A DNA stretch of 64,000 nt from positions 372,001 to 436,000 of the forward strand of contig NZ_BPMV01000001.1 of the NCBI RefSeq assembly GCF_019656655.1, written 5' to 3'. Both the position numbers and the translations under genes were made by a program. This stretch comes from Tsukamurella sp. TY48. GTDB taxonomy: Bacteria > Actinomycetota > Actinomycetes > Mycobacteriales > Mycobacteriaceae. The first letter of the stretch is position 1, and each line of letters begins with the position of its first letter. This document shows positions 26,643-37,849 of the stretch, piece by piece. Below the pieces are notes generated by a model. That model worked only from the letters and a program-made list of their open reading frames with translations, searched no databases and was not told where the DNA came from.

Positions 26643-29462
26643 GTGACCGACCCGACCGCCTCCACCCCGGCACCCGCATCATCGGGACAGGGACAGGGAC
26701 CCGCACCGTCGAACGACGGTCGCCCGGACCGGGTCCGCGTGATCCGGGAGGGAGTGGCCTCGTACCTGCCGGACATCGACCCGGAGGAGACGGGCGAATG
26801 GCTCGAGTCGTTCGATGATCTGATCGCCACCCACGGTCCCGCCCGCGCCCGGTACCTGATGCTCCGACTGTTGGAGCGCGCCAGCGAGAACCGCGTATCG
26901 ATCCCCTCGCTCACGTCGACGGACTACGTCAACACCATCCCCACCGATCTCGAGCCGTGGTTCCCCGGCGATGAGGAGATCGAACGCCGCTACCGCGCGT
27001 GGATCCGCTGGAACGCCGCGATCATGGTGCACCGCGCCCAGCGCCCCGGAGTGGGCGTGGGCGGCCACATCTCGACCTACGCCTCGTCGGCGGCGCTGTA
27101 CGAGGTGGGCTTCAACCACTTCTTCCGCGGCAAGGAGCATCCCGGCGGCGGCGACCAGGTGTTCATCCAGGGCCACGCCTCCCCCGGCATCTACGCCCGC
27201 GCCTTCCTCGAGGGCCGCATCCCCGCGGAGCGGATGGACGGCTTCCGCCAGGAGAAGTCGCACGAGGACAAGGGCAAGGGCCTGCCCTCGTACCCGCATC
27301 CCCGGCTGCTGACCAACTTCTGGGAGTTCCCCACGGTCTCGATGGGCCTGGGCCCGATGAACGCCATCCAGCAGGCCCGGTTCAACCACTACCTGCACGA
27401 CCGCGGCATCAAGGACACCTCCGAGCAGCACGTGTGGGCGTTCCTCGGCGACGGCGAGATGGACGAGCCCGAATCGCGCGGCCAGATCCAGATCGCGGCC
27501 ACCGAGGGCCTCGACAACCTGACCTTCGTGGTGAACTGCAACCTGCAGCGTCTCGACGGCCCGGTGCGCGGCAACGGCAAGATCATCCAGGAGCTGGAGT
27601 CCTTCTTCCGCGGCGCCGGCTGGAACGTGATCAAGGTGATTTGGGGCCGAGAGTGGGACGAGCTCCTGCACAAGGACCGCGACGGCGCGCTGGTGAACAT
27701 CATGAACACCACGCCGGACGGCGACTACCAGACCTTCAAGGCGAACGACGGTGCGTTCGTCCGTGAGCACTTCTTCGGCCGCGATCCGCGGACCAAGGAG
27801 CTGGTCAAGGACATGACCGACGAGCAGATCTGGGGCCTGCGCCGCGGCGGCCACGATTACCGCAAGGTGTACGCGGCCTACAAGTCGGCGATGGAGCACA
27901 AGGGCCAGCCCACGGTGATCCTGGCGCACACCATCAAGGGCTTCGGGCTGGGCCACAACTTCGAGGGCCGCAACGCGACCCACCAGATGAAGAAGCTGAC
28001 GCTCGACGATCTCAAGCAGTTCCGCGACGAGCTGCGCATCCCGATCACCGACGAGGAACTCGAGAAGGACCCGTACCTCCCGCCGTACTACAACCCCGGC
28101 CCGGAGTCGAAGGAGATCCAGTACATGCTGGATCGACGCAAGCAGCTGGGCGGCTTCCTGCCCTCGCGGCGCACGCAGGCGCAGGCGCTGAAGACGCCCG
28201 ACGTCACCGCGCTGAACGTGATGCGCAAGGGATCGGGCAAGCAGGAGGTGGCCACCACGCAGGCCGTGGTGCGCATCTTCAAGGAGCTCCTGCGTGACCC
28301 CGAGATCGGCCACCGGATCGTGCCGATCATCCCCGACGAGGCTCGCACCTTCGGCATGGACAGCTGGTTCCCCACGCTGAAGATCTACAACCGGCTCGGC
28401 CAGAGCTACACCTCGGTCGACGCGCAGCTCATGCTCGCGTACAAGGAGAACCCGCAGGGCGTGATCCTGCACGAGGGCATCAACGAGGCGGGATCGACGG
28501 CGTCGTTCACCGCGGTCGGCACCTCGTACGCCACGCACGACGTGCCGATGATCCCGCTGTACATCTTCTATTCGATGTTCGGCTTCCAGCGCACCGGCGA
28601 CGGCCTGTGGGCGGCCGCCGACCAGATGGCGCGCGGCTTCGTCCTCGGCGCCACCGCAGGCCGCACCACCCTGACCGGTGAGGGCCTGCAGCACGCCGAC
28701 GGGCACAGCCACGTGCTGGCGTCCACCAACCCCGCAGTGGCGGCGTACGACCCGGCGTTCGCGTACGAGCTCTCGCACATCGTGATCGACGGTCTGCGGC
28801 GGATGTACGGGGAGAACCCGGAGAACATCTACTACTACATCACCGTCTACAACGAGCCGATCCATCAGCCGGCCGAGCCGGAGGACCTGGACGTCGACGG
28901 CCTCCTCAAGGGCCTCTACCTCTACCGGCCGGGCACCAGCGGTCACGAGAAGAAGGCCAACATCCTGGCCTCCGGAGTGACGATGCCGGACGCGCTGGTG
29001 GCGCAGGAGCTGCTCGCGCAGGAGTGGGGCGTGGACGCCTCGGTGTACTCGGTGACCAGCTGGGTGGAGCTCTCCCGCGACGGCATCGAGGCGGAGAAGG
29101 CGGCGCTGCGCGATCCGGCCGCCCCGGCCCGCACGCCGCACGTGACGAAGGTGCTCGCCGACGCCCAGGGCCCGACGGTGGCCGCCTCGGACTTCATGCG
29201 CGGCACGCAGGACCTGATCCGCGCGTGGGTCCCGGGCACCTACCTCACCCTCGGGACCGACGGCTTCGGCTTCTCGGACACCCGTCCGGCCGCACGCCGC
29301 TTCTTCAACGTGGACGCGCAGTCGATCGTGGTGGGCGTTCTGCTGGCCCTGGCCCGGGACGGCGAGCTCGATTTCTCCGTCGCCGCGGAGGCCGCGAAGC
29401 GGTACCGGATCGACGACGTGCTCGCCGCGCCGAAGCAGACATCGGACCCCGGCGTAGCCTAG
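26643..29462 (+). CDS. aceE: Pyruvate dehydrogenase E1, homodimeric type
   Basis: A 939-residue E1p that decarboxylates pyruvate with thiamine diphosphate in the pyruvate dehydrogenase complex. The ThDP-binding motif [13 protein letters not shown]...NLTFVVNCN is near residue 275, and substrate-loop and dimer motifs ([32 protein letters not shown]) are present. The GTG start is preceded by GAGGAG at good spacing. It is divergent from DUF3052 and followed by mabR after 6 bases, matching the Rv2241-Rv2242 order. Confidence 0.97.
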   Translation: MTDPTASTPAPASSGQGQGPAPSNDGRPDRVRVIREGVASYLPDIDPEETGEWLESFDDLIATHGPARARYLMLRLLERASENRVSIPSLTSTDYVNTIPTDLEPWFPGDEEIERRYRAWIRWNAAIMVHRAQRPGVGVGGHISTYASSAALYEVGFNHFFRGKEHPGGGDQVFIQGHASPGIYARAFLEGRIPAERMDGFRQEKSHEDKGKGLPSYPHPRLLTNFWEFPTVSMGLGPMNAIQQARFNHYLHDRGIKDTSEQHVWAFLGDGEMDEPESRGQIQIAATEGLDNLTFVVNCNLQRLDGPVRGNGKIIQELESFFRGAGWNVIKVIWGREWDELLHKDRDGALVNIMNTTPDGDYQTFKANDGAFVREHFFGRDPRTKELVKDMTDEQIWGLRRGGHDYRKVYAAYKSAMEHKGQPTVILAHTIKGFGLGHNFEGRNATHQMKKLTLDDLKQFRDELRIPITDEELEKDPYLPPYYNPGPESKEIQYMLDRRKQLGGFLPSRRTQAQALKTPDVTALNVMRKGSGKQEVATTQAVVRIFKELLRDPEIGHRIVPIIPDEARTFGMDSWFPTLKIYNRLGQSYTSVDAQLMLAYKENPQGVILHEGINEAGSTASFTAVGTSYATHDVPMIPLYIFYSMFGFQRTGDGLWAAADQMARGFVLGATAGRTTLTGEGLQHADGHSHVLASTNPAVAAYDPAFAYELSHIVIDGLRRMYGENPENIYYYITVYNEPIHQPAEPEDLDVDGLLKGLYLYRPGTSGHEKKANILASGVTMPDALVAQELLAQEWGVDASVYSVTSWVELSRDGIEAEKAALRDPAAPARTPHVTKVLADAQGPTVAASDFMRGTQDLIRAWVPGTYLTLGTDGFGFSDTRPAARRFFNVDAQSIVVGVLLALARDGELDFSVAAEAAKRYRIDDVLAAPKQTSDPGVA

Positions 29463-29468
29463 GGATCC

Positions 29469-30758
29469 ATGACCGCCGATACGGGCTCGTTCCCCCTGCC
29501 CGGGAGACCGGGCAAGGGCAGCTTCACCAGGAAGCGCCCCGAGCCTCGCGACGTGCTCCCCGAGTCGATCCTCAATCGGATCCGTCAGTACTCGGGGCGC
29601 GTCGCGACGGAGGCCGTGCGGTCCATGGAGGTACAGCTCCCCTATTTCGCCGATCTCGAGGCGAGCCAGCGGTCGTCGATCCAGTTGATCGTCCAGACGG
29701 CCGTGGTGAACTTCGCCGAATGGATCGAGAACCCGGACGAGACGCAGTACACCGTGGCCGCGTTCCAATCGGTGCCGCAGGACCTGGCCCGGCGGGTATC
29801 GCTGCTGCAGACCGTCGAGATGGTCCGGGTGGCGATGGAGTTCTTCGAGAAGTGGCTGCCGCTGCTGGCCCGGAACGAGGACCAGCTCATCGCGCTCACC
29901 GAGGCGGTGCTGCGCTACGGGCGGGAGATCGGCTTCGGCGCCGCGGCGATCTACGCCTCGGCGGCCGAGGCCCGGGGCGCTTGGGACTCGCGGATGGAGG
30001 CGCTGGTGGTCGACGCGGTGGTCCGCGGCGACACCGGCGCCAACCTCCTGTCCAGGGCGGCCGCGCTGAACTGGGATCCGATCGCGACGGCCACCGTCGT
30101 GATCGGATCGCCGCCGCCCGACCAGAACGTCTCGGTCGCAGGATCGGTCCACGACACGGCGCGGTCGCACGGCCGGTCGGCGCTGGCCGTTGTCCAGGGC
30201 ACCAAGTTGGTGGTCATCGCCAGCGGCACGCTGGACACCGGCCATCCGTTCACCGAGTCGCTCATGCGGCACTTCGCCGACGGCCCGGTGGTGATCGGCC
30301 ACACCACGCCCACGCTGGAGGATGCGCACGCCTCCGCGGTCGAGGCGATCGCGGGAGTCAACGCGGTCGCCGGTTGGCCGGGCGCGCCCAGGCCGGTACA
30401 CAGCTGGGAGCTGCTGCCCGAACGCGCCCTCATCGGCGATACCCATGCCGGGCGCACGCTGTACGAGTTGCTCGTGCAGCCGCTCGAGGAGGCGGGCTCG
30501 GCGCTGTCGGACACCCTCGACGCCTACATCGACTCGGGCGGCGCCGTGGAGTCGTGTGCACGCGAGCTCTTCGTGCACCCCAATACCGTGCGCTATCGCC
30601 TGAAGAAGATCGCGGAGATCACCGGACGGGATCCGCAGGACCCGCGCGACGCCTTCGTACTGCGCGTGGCGGCCACGATCGGACGTCTGGCGGCGGCGAA
30701 TCCAGAGCGGTTCACCCCGGCTCCGATGGCCAGAACCACAGATGTCACACTGAACTAA
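29469..30758 (+). CDS. mabR: MabR-like PucR-family transcriptional regulator
   Basis: A 429-residue regulator with the PucR/CdaR C-terminal helix-turn-helix (ESCARELFVHPNTVRYRLKKIAEITGRDP, about residues 358-386) and an N-terminal sensing region. Its position, just upstream of fabD-acpM-kasA and downstream of aceE, matches Rv2242/MabR, the regulator of the FAS-II (mycolic acid) operon in mycobacteria. A palindrome at 30818-30840 between it and fabD could be its operator. It probably shares transcription with aceE (6-base gap). Confidence 0.88.
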   Translation: MTADTGSFPLPGRPGKGSFTRKRPEPRDVLPESILNRIRQYSGRVATEAVRSMEVQLPYFADLEASQRSSIQLIVQTAVVNFAEWIENPDETQYTVAAFQSVPQDLARRVSLLQTVEMVRVAMEFFEKWLPLLARNEDQLIALTEAVLRYGREIGFGAAAIYASAAEARGAWDSRMEALVVDAVVRGDTGANLLSRAAALNWDPIATATVVIGSPPPDQNVSVAGSVHDTARSHGRSALAVVQGTKLVVIASGTLDTGHPFTESLMRHFADGPVVIGHTTPTLEDAHASAVEAIAGVNAVAGWPGAPRPVHSWELLPERALIGDTHAGRTLYELLVQPLEEAGSALSDTLDAYIDSGGAVESCARELFVHPNTVRYRLKKIAEITGRDPQDPRDAFVLRVAATIGRLAAANPERFTPAPMARTTDVTLN

Positions 30759-30817
30759 CCCCGTAACAGGTAACACTCCGGTAACAGCGCCTCTTCGCTG
30801 AGCTGGGCTTTTGTGGG

Positions 30818-30840
30818 AACCCCACAAAAGACATGAGGAA
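30818..30840. promoter_or_regulatory. Palindrome upstream of fabD, candidate MabR operator
   Basis: A perfect 10-bp inverted repeat: CTTTTGTGGG (30818-30827) and CCCACAAAAG (30831-30840) around AAC. It lies 56 bases upstream of the fabD GTG. No poly-T tail follows, so a binding site is more likely than a terminator. In mycobacteria MabR binds upstream of fabD, so this is the natural candidate site. Just before it are three GTAACA repeats (around 30766-30786). Confidence 0.6.
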
Positions 30841-30895
30841 GCTTCTCAGCCCGCAACACCTTCTTTTCAGGTTCCGGCAGTGTTTCCTGGAACAC

Positions 30896-31798
30896 GTGAT
30901 TGCATTGCTCGCCCCCGGACAGGGTTCCCAGAAGCCCGGCATGCTGACGGCATGGCTCGACCAGCCGGCTGCCGTGGACCGTTTGCGCGCATGGTCCGAG
31001 ATCGCCGATCTCGACCTGGTCCGCCTCGGCACCGTTGCCGAGGCCGACGAGATCACCGACACCGCCGTGACCCAGCCCCTCGTGGTCGCCGCCGCACTGC
31101 TCGCCTTCGAGCAGATGGGCGCACAGCCGGCCGACACCATCGTCGCCGGGCACTCCGTGGGAGAGCTCGCCGCCGCTGCGGTCGCGGGCGTCATCACCTC
31201 CGACGAGGCCGTGCGCCTGGCCGCGATCCGTGGCCGCGCCATGGCCGCTGCCTGCGCGCTGGTCCCCACGTCGATGACCGCCGTACTCGGTGGCGATCAG
31301 GCCGAGGTGCTCGAGCGCCTCGCCGATTACGACCTGGTTCCGGCGAACATGAACGCCGCGGGCCAGATCGTGGCCGCCGGTGCCGTCGAGAACCTGCAGA
31401 AGCTCGCCGACAACCCGCCGGAGAAGGTGCGTCTGCGCCCGCTGGCCGTGGCCGGCGCCTTCCACACCGCGTTCATGGCGCCCGCCCAGGAGGCCGTCGC
31501 GGCCGCCGCCGCGGAGATCACGCCGCGCGACCCGCAGCTGACCCTGCTGTCGAACCGGGACGGCCGCCCCGTCACCACCGGTGAGGCCGCGCTGTCGCAG
31601 ATCATCGCGCAGGTCACCCTGCCGGTGCGTTGGGACCTGTGCACCGCCACGATGCGCGAGGCCGAGGTCTCGACCGTCGTCGAGCTGCCGCCGGCCGGCA
31701 CCCTGGTGGGCATCGCCAAGCGCGAGCTCAAGGGTGTGCCGCAGGTTGCGGTGAAGACCCCGGCCGATCTGGCCGAGCTGCTCGCCGCGGCGCGCTAG
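30896..31798 (+). CDS. fabD: Malonyl-CoA:ACP transacylase FabD
   Basis: A 300-residue enzyme that loads malonate onto AcpM. The substrate-binding LLAPGQGSQKPGM is at the N-terminus, the active-site Ser is in AGHSVGELAAAA near residue 84, and the catalytic His is in GAFHTAFMAPA near 195. A GTG start aligned with mycobacterial FabD (MIALLAPGQGSQ) is used; the frame is open further upstream but has no better start. First gene of the FAS-II set. Confidence 0.95.
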   Translation: MIALLAPGQGSQKPGMLTAWLDQPAAVDRLRAWSEIADLDLVRLGTVAEADEITDTAVTQPLVVAAALLAFEQMGAQPADTIVAGHSVGELAAAAVAGVITSDEAVRLAAIRGRAMAAACALVPTSMTAVLGGDQAEVLERLADYDLVPANMNAAGQIVAAGAVENLQKLADNPPEKVRLRPLAVAGAFHTAFMAPAQEAVAAAAAEITPRDPQLTLLSNRDGRPVTTGEAALSQIIAQVTLPVRWDLCTATMREAEVSTVVELPPAGTLVGIAKRELKGVPQVAVKTPADLAELLAAAR

Positions 31799-31921
31799 AA
31801 CCACTCAGACCACCGACGGTGCCGTCCGGCATCGTCGAAACCAGCGACGTCATCGTCGCGACATCTAGACTCCCGTCTCCGCGAAATCGCGGGTCGGGTC
31901 ACTCAAGGAAAGGGACCCACT

Positions 31922-32227
31922 GTGGCCACCAGCCAGGACGAAATCGTCGCCGCCATCGCCGAGATCATCGAAGAGGTCACCGGCATCGAGCCTTCTGAGG
32001 TGACCCCCGACAAGGCCTTCATCGACGACCTGGACATCGACTCGCTGTCGATGGTTGAGATCGCCGTGCAGCTCGAGGACAAGTACGGCGTGAAGGTGCC
32101 GGACGAGGACCTCGCCGGCCTGAAGACCGTGGGCGACGCCGTCGGCTACATCCAGAAGCTCGAGGCCGAGAACGCCGACCTCGCTGCCGAGCTCAAGGGC
32201 AAGTACGAGGCCGAGAAGGGCAAGTAA
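31922..32227 (+). CDS. acpM: Meromycolate extension acyl carrier protein AcpM
   Basis: A 101-residue acyl carrier protein. The phosphopantetheine Ser is in [14 protein letters not shown] near residue 42. The charged C-terminal extension ([22 protein letters not shown]) is typical of mycobacterial AcpM, which carries long meromycolate chains in FAS-II. The GTG start has AAAGGGA upstream. The gap to fabD is 123 bases, to kasA 4 bases. Confidence 0.96.
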   Translation: MATSQDEIVAAIAEIIEEVTGIEPSEVTPDKAFIDDLDIDSLSMVEIAVQLEDKYGVKVPDEDLAGLKTVGDAVGYIQKLEAENADLAAELKGKYEAEKGK

Positions 32228-32231
32228 GCCC

Positions 32232-33539
<1,308 letters not shown>

Positions 33540-33554
33540 GCTTCACTCCAGAGG

Positions 33555-33587
33555 CCGGCCGTCGGGATTTTCCCGGCGGCCGGTTTT
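33555..33587 (+). terminator. Rho-independent terminator after kasA
   Basis: A 13-bp stem CCGGCCGTCGGGA / TCCCGGCGGCCGG (one G-U pair) with a TTT loop, followed by TTTT. It lies 16 bases after the kasA stop and ends the fabD-acpM-kasA unit. Confidence 0.88.
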
Positions 33588-33612
33588 CTGTTGTCGCCCG
33601 GACTACCCCGGA

Positions 33613-34029
33613 CTACATCGTGAGGTCGGCGGCGAGCCAGTGCTCCGGTTCGAGGACCACGGTGGCGTGCTCCCCCAGTTGCTGGGAGAACTGCAGGTAG
33701 CCCTCGAGTTCGGCGCCTTCGAGGTAGCGCGAGGCCATCGAGTGGATCTCCTCCTCGGTGGAGGCACGGATCTCGGAGATCGGGCCCTCCACGCTGACGT
33801 ACATGGTGCGTGGGGTCACGGTGTCGACCATCAGCGTGAACCGGCCGGTCGACTCGATCGCGCGCATCTTGCGCGACTGCGGACTGATCGTGATCCACGG
33901 CTTGCCGCCGGGTTCGTAGGCGTACCAGACCGGCACCGTGAGCGGGCCGCGGCCGGGTTCGGCGACCGAGAAGGCCGCGACGTGGGGCTGTGCGAGGAAC
34001 TGCTGCTTCTCCGACGTTGTGAGTGCCAT
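33613..34029 (-). CDS. Pyridoxamine 5'-phosphate oxidase-like flavin/F420 protein
   Basis: A 138-residue split-barrel protein. The pattern LTVPVWYAYEPGGKPWITISPQSRKMRAIESTGRFTLMVD is that of PPOX-class FMN- or F420-binding proteins. The substrate is unknown. It is convergent with kasA across the terminator. The ATG giving MALTTSEKQQFL is the start. Confidence 0.85.
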   Translation of the reverse strand: MALTTSEKQQFLAQPHVAAFSVAEPGRGPLTVPVWYAYEPGGKPWITISPQSRKMRAIESTGRFTLMVDTVTPRTMYVSVEGPISEIRASTEEEIHSMASRYLEGAELEGYLQFSQQLGEHATVVLEPEHWLAADLTM

Positions 34030-34157
34030 GACCCCATGGTGGCAGAGGGGCCCGACACGCGGCGGTCGGTTCGGCCGGTGTCCCGGTCCCGGCGGGGCGC
34101 CATCGCTTTCGCGCCGCGCTCGCCCGCCCGGGCCGGGTATCAGGCAGGTCTGGTGAT

Positions 34158-34673
34158 CTAGCCGACGGCCTGGGACAGCCAGGTGACCTCGGCGCCCTGG
34201 CCGCCCATGCGGAAGGGCTCGAGCGCGTCGTCCCAGGCGGTGCCCAGGAGGGAGTCGATGGCGGTCTGCAGGCCCTCGCCGCCCTGTTCGAGCATGAGCG
34301 AGCGCAGCTGGGCCTCGCCGAGCAGGGTGTCGCCCGACGCGCTCATCGTGCCGCGCCACAGGCCCAGGCCCGGGGCATAGCAGAACCGCTCACCGTCGAC
34401 CCCTTCGGAGGGGTCTTCGGTGACCTCGAACCGCAGGGAGTTCCACTCCCGGAGCGTGTTCGCCATCCGCGCACCGGAGCCGACCGGGCCTACCCAGTCG
34501 ACGACGGCGCGCTGCATGCCGGGGACGGCCTCCTGCGCGGTCCACTTGAGCGTGGCCCGCGCGTCGAGGGTCCTCGACAGTGCCCACTCGACGTGTGGGC
34601 ATAGAGCAGCAGGTGCCGCGTGGATCCACACGACTCCAGTCGTCACCTCTGCAAACTGACTCAGCTGCTGCAT
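34158..34673 (-). CDS. DUF3145 family protein
   Basis: A 171-residue actinobacteria-specific protein: GVVWIHAAPAALCPHVEWAL at the N-terminus and WDDALEPFRMGGQGAEVTWLSQAVG at the end fit DUF3145. The function is unknown. The ATG at 34673 is preferred over a GTG nine bases upstream because GAAGAAGG lies 8 bases before it. Mycobacteria carry this gene elsewhere near lipid genes; no clear partner is seen here. Confidence 0.85.
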   Translation of the reverse strand: MQQLSQFAEVTTGVVWIHAAPAALCPHVEWALSRTLDARATLKWTAQEAVPGMQRAVVDWVGPVGSGARMANTLREWNSLRFEVTEDPSEGVDGERFCYAPGLGLWRGTMSASGDTLLGEAQLRSLMLEQGGEGLQTAIDSLLGTAWDDALEPFRMGGQGAEVTWLSQAVG

Positions 34674-34807
34674 GGTTGCCACCTTCTTCGTTTCGACGAG
34701 AACGTCTTCCCCAAGCCGTCTGTCGAACCGCGGAGCTACCAGCTGCGCTTTATCACACCGATGTAGTTATGAAGCCATTGTGCACCATGATGCGCGTGTT
34801 GCGCCAG

Positions 34808-35629
34808 TTACTCGCCTGGAAGTTCCTGAGAAATCAGCCGGTCGTTGAACTCCGACCACAGCGGTTTGGCCCAGGCGCCGAAGGGACGGTCGGTGAGCAC
34901 CACCGCCGCGAGCCGCAGATCGGGGTCGAACCACAGGTACGTGCCCGCCTGCCCGAAGTGCCCGACGGTGCGCGGCGAGTTCCGGGTGCCGGTCCAGTGG
35001 GCGCGCTTGTCCCCCTTGACCTCGAAGCCCAGACCCCACGTGTTGTTCGCGAACTTCCCATAGCCGGGAACGAAGCCCGGCAGGCCCGGGAAGTGGACCG
35101 CCTGCGCGCGGTCGACGGTGCGCGGATCGAGCAGCGTGGGCGCGGCGATCTCGGCGGCGAAGCGGCTCAGATCGGCCACCGTCGATCGGGCACCGTGTCC
35201 GGCGGGCCCGGCGAGTCGCGTCCTCGTCATGCCGAGTGGAGCGAAGACGGCCTCGTCGAGGTAGTCCGGGAAGGGAATGTCGGTCTCGGCGGCGATGAGG
35301 TCGGCGAGCAGCTCGTAGCCGTACGAGCTGTAGATCCGTTGGGTGGCCGGCGGGGCCTGGACATCGGCGGAGTCGAAGGCGATGCCGGAGGCGTGCGCGA
35401 GCAGATGCTCGACGGTGCTCCCCCGCGGTCCGGCGGACTGATCGAGCGTGATCGCCTCTTCCTCGATGGCCACCAGGACGCCGTAGGCGACGAGAAGCTT
35501 GGTGACCGAAGCGAGTTCGTATTCCGCGTCGAGGTCGCCGTAGGTGTCGACGGTGCGCGCCTCGTCGGTGCGCAGCAGCGCTCCGGCCGCGTTCTCGACG
35601 GGCCACTCGGCCAGTTCCGCGAGACTCAT
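34808..35629 (-). CDS. Beta-lactamase-fold serine hydrolase
   Basis: A 273-residue class C-like / esterase-type hydrolase. The catalytic SxxK is SVTK near residue 41, the tyrosine motif is YSSYGY near 99, and the third motif HFGQAGT lies near 225. No signal peptide is seen, so it is probably cytoplasmic and acts as an esterase or peptidase rather than in antibiotic resistance. Convention places such proteins in the beta-lactamase domain family (PF00144). Confidence 0.88.
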   Translation of the reverse strand: MSLAELAEWPVENAAGALLRTDEARTVDTYGDLDAEYELASVTKLLVAYGVLVAIEEEAITLDQSAGPRGSTVEHLLAHASGIAFDSADVQAPPATQRIYSSYGYELLADLIAAETDIPFPDYLDEAVFAPLGMTRTRLAGPAGHGARSTVADLSRFAAEIAAPTLLDPRTVDRAQAVHFPGLPGFVPGYGKFANNTWGLGFEVKGDKRAHWTGTRNSPRTVGHFGQAGTYLWFDPDLRLAAVVLTDRPFGAWAKPLWSEFNDRLISQELPGE

Positions 35630-35833
35630 TTCCCTCCTCAGATCGACGTGGTCACCCTACCCGCCGGCCACACCAGACAGACGATCCGATCGTTAGTTGA
35701 GCACCGCACCTCACCTGCAAATATGACAATTCCTTTGCGGCTGCACATTTGGCGTTTGTTCAGAATTCAACAGACCTAGGCTGCCCCGTGGACGCACCGT
35801 TCGCGTCTGCATTTGCCTTGGAAGGACCGACCC

Positions 35834-37849
35834 ATGTCAGCGAAGCACCGCAAGTCGTCGAAGAAGCTGGCCGCCAGGCGCGCCGCGCTGGCAGCGGGCG
35901 CCGTCGGCGCCACTGCCGGAATCAGCATGATGGGCGCGCCCGCGCAGGCCGCGACCGCTCCGAACTACAGCCAGGCGATCAGCGACTACTCGCATGCGCT
36001 CGACAACTTCCTCAAGGCGTCCGACGGCGCGCAGAAGAACATCAACAGCGTGTGGGGTCCGATCAGCGCCGGCAGCGGTGGACTCCTCCCCACCTTCGGT
36101 TCCAGCTTCGTGAAGTCGGACGCTACCAAGATCACCGAGCTTCCCCAGATCCTCAGGAACATCGGCGGACTCACGCTGCCCACCGGTGTGCCGGGTGTGG
36201 TGCCGAACATCGTCCTGCCCGGCGGCCAGACGGTGGCGCTCCCCCTGCCCAGCAAGCTTCCCGGCGGGGATCTGCTGATCGGCGCCGGCAATGCCATCGA
36301 GGGCGTCATGAATCTGCCGGTCCTGGGCGGTGTTCTCAATCAGCTTCCGCCGCTCAGCCAGCTCATCGACGGGCTCGAGGCCACGCAGAGCAAGTACACC
36401 AGCGCCTACAACTGGGGCCTGCTCGGAATGTCGGGGCAGACCAACTTCCTCAATACCTTCGTCAAGACCCCCAGTGGCCTGAAGCTGAACGGGATCACCC
36501 TTCCCGGCCTCCCGCCGCTGATCCCGCCGGTCACGCTGCCCGACATCCCGATCATGCCCACTGGCTCTCTGCCGAGCGGCACCATCTGGGTGCCGCAGGG
36601 CGACGGAACCTACAACTTCCCGCTCGGCGGCCAGATCGGTTGGTGGGGTGCCGCCCCCACTGCCGCGCTGAAGCTGCCCGCCGCGCTGGGCGGTACCGAC
36701 ACGGTGATCTCGGTGCCGATCGGCGCGGCCGGCTTCAAGCTTCCGCTGAACCTGCTCTCGGCCGGCACGCTGGGAGCGAATGTGCTGCTGCCCACGCAGA
36801 ACGGCATCTACAACCCCATCGGCTTCACGCTGAACAACATCAACACCCCGATCGGTTTCGGCCTCACCAATCTCAACGTGACGACCGGGAACTACATCGG
36901 CACCAACGGTTTCAACATCAACAACGGCCAGAACCTGATGCTGCTGCAGAACCCGCTCGGCATCCCCCTGCCGCTGATCTACGGCCTCGGCGGACTCAGC
37001 TTCGGCACCGCGGGCATGGGCATCGCCTCGCCGTCGCTGTTCGGGATCAAGCTGTTCACCGACCTCAAGATCGGCGACACCGTAGGCCCGAACTCCAGCG
37101 CCGGCCTCATCCCGACCGGCCTGCTCCCGACCGACCCCATGAACGGCATCATCTCGACCATCACCGGCGGTCTGGGCGTGGGATCGCTCACGCAGATCCT
37201 CGGCATCGACGCGCTGGTGCTCAACCCGCTCACCGGGCTGTTGACGCCGGTCTACAAGGGCTTCTCCGATCTGCTGCTCAAGCCGATCTCCGATTTCGCC
37301 ACCAGCCAGTACGGCCCGGCCGTGAACGGCACCGCGTCGGGCATTCTCGATCTGTCCAAGAGGCTCGCCGACACCACCGCACCGTCGACCTCGACTGCGG
37401 GATCCACCGCCACCGCGCTCAAGGCGGACGCGCCGGCCACCGGCGCGCACTCGCTGGAGAAGGGCGGCGAATCGGTCGCATCGATCGCATCTCGGCTGGG
37501 CGCGGATCAGGGCAAGGAGAAGGCCCCGGCGGCCGCCTTCGGGACCACTGCCCCGAAGGACACGACGGTCACTACGCCGAAGGAGACCGCGCCGAAGGAC
37601 ACGACGGCGCCGTCCACGCCCAGCACTCCCGTCGAGACGCCGTCGACCTCGGCGGAAACCGCCTCCCCGACAACCGGGTCCGGCACCGGCACGACCACCG
37701 GATCGAACGACACGTCGGCATCCAAGAGCACGACCTCATCGAGCGATTCCGCGTCGAAGGTCGAGAAGTCGGATGCGCCCGCCAAGGCGGACACCTCGGC
37801 CGGCGACACGGCCTCGTCCGGCGCCAGCACCACCGACAAGGCGGCCTAG
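35834..37849 (+). CDS. Large secreted repeat-rich surface protein
   Basis: A 671-residue exported protein of unknown function. GGAAGGA lies 7 bases before the ATG. A basic N-terminus (SAKHRKSSKKLAARR) and hydrophobic segment end at APAQAA. The body is rich in Leu, Pro, Gly and Asn with many LP and NIN repeats (LPGLPPLIPPVTLPDIPIMP; NPIGFTLNNINTPIGFGLTN), resembling hydrophobic PE-PGRS/MPTR-like or beta-solenoid surface proteins. The last 170 residues are a Thr/Ser/Lys-rich low-complexity tail (APKDTTVTTPKETAPKDTTA) that may span or bind the cell wall. The A+T-rich leader likely holds a strong promoter. Confidence 0.8.
   Translation: MSAKHRKSSKKLAARRAALAAGAVGATAGISMMGAPAQAATAPNYSQAISDYSHALDNFLKASDGAQKNINSVWGPISAGSGGLLPTFGSSFVKSDATKITELPQILRNIGGLTLPTGVPGVVPNIVLPGGQTVALPLPSKLPGGDLLIGAGNAIEGVMNLPVLGGVLNQLPPLSQLIDGLEATQSKYTSAYNWGLLGMSGQTNFLNTFVKTPSGLKLNGITLPGLPPLIPPVTLPDIPIMPTGSLPSGTIWVPQGDGTYNFPLGGQIGWWGAAPTAALKLPAALGGTDTVISVPIGAAGFKLPLNLLSAGTLGANVLLPTQNGIYNPIGFTLNNINTPIGFGLTNLNVTTGNYIGTNGFNINNGQNLMLLQNPLGIPLPLIYGLGGLSFGTAGMGIASPSLFGIKLFTDLKIGDTVGPNSSAGLIPTGLLPTDPMNGIISTITGGLGVGSLTQILGIDALVLNPLTGLLTPVYKGFSDLLLKPISDFATSQYGPAVNGTASGILDLSKRLADTTAPSTSTAGSTATALKADAPATGAHSLEKGGESVASIASRLGADQGKEKAPAAAFGTTAPKDTTVTTPKETAPKDTTAPSTPSTPVETPSTSAETASPTTGSGTGTTTGSNDTSASKSTTSSSDSASKVEKSDAPAKADTSAGDTASSGASTTDKAA

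Noticed and set aside
26679-30827. Very long open frame on the minus strand opposite aceE, mabR and fabD
   Set aside because: It is the antisense reflection of high-G+C coding genes. Its composition (His, Arg, Gly, Val-rich) is not protein-like, and the plus-strand genes are certain.
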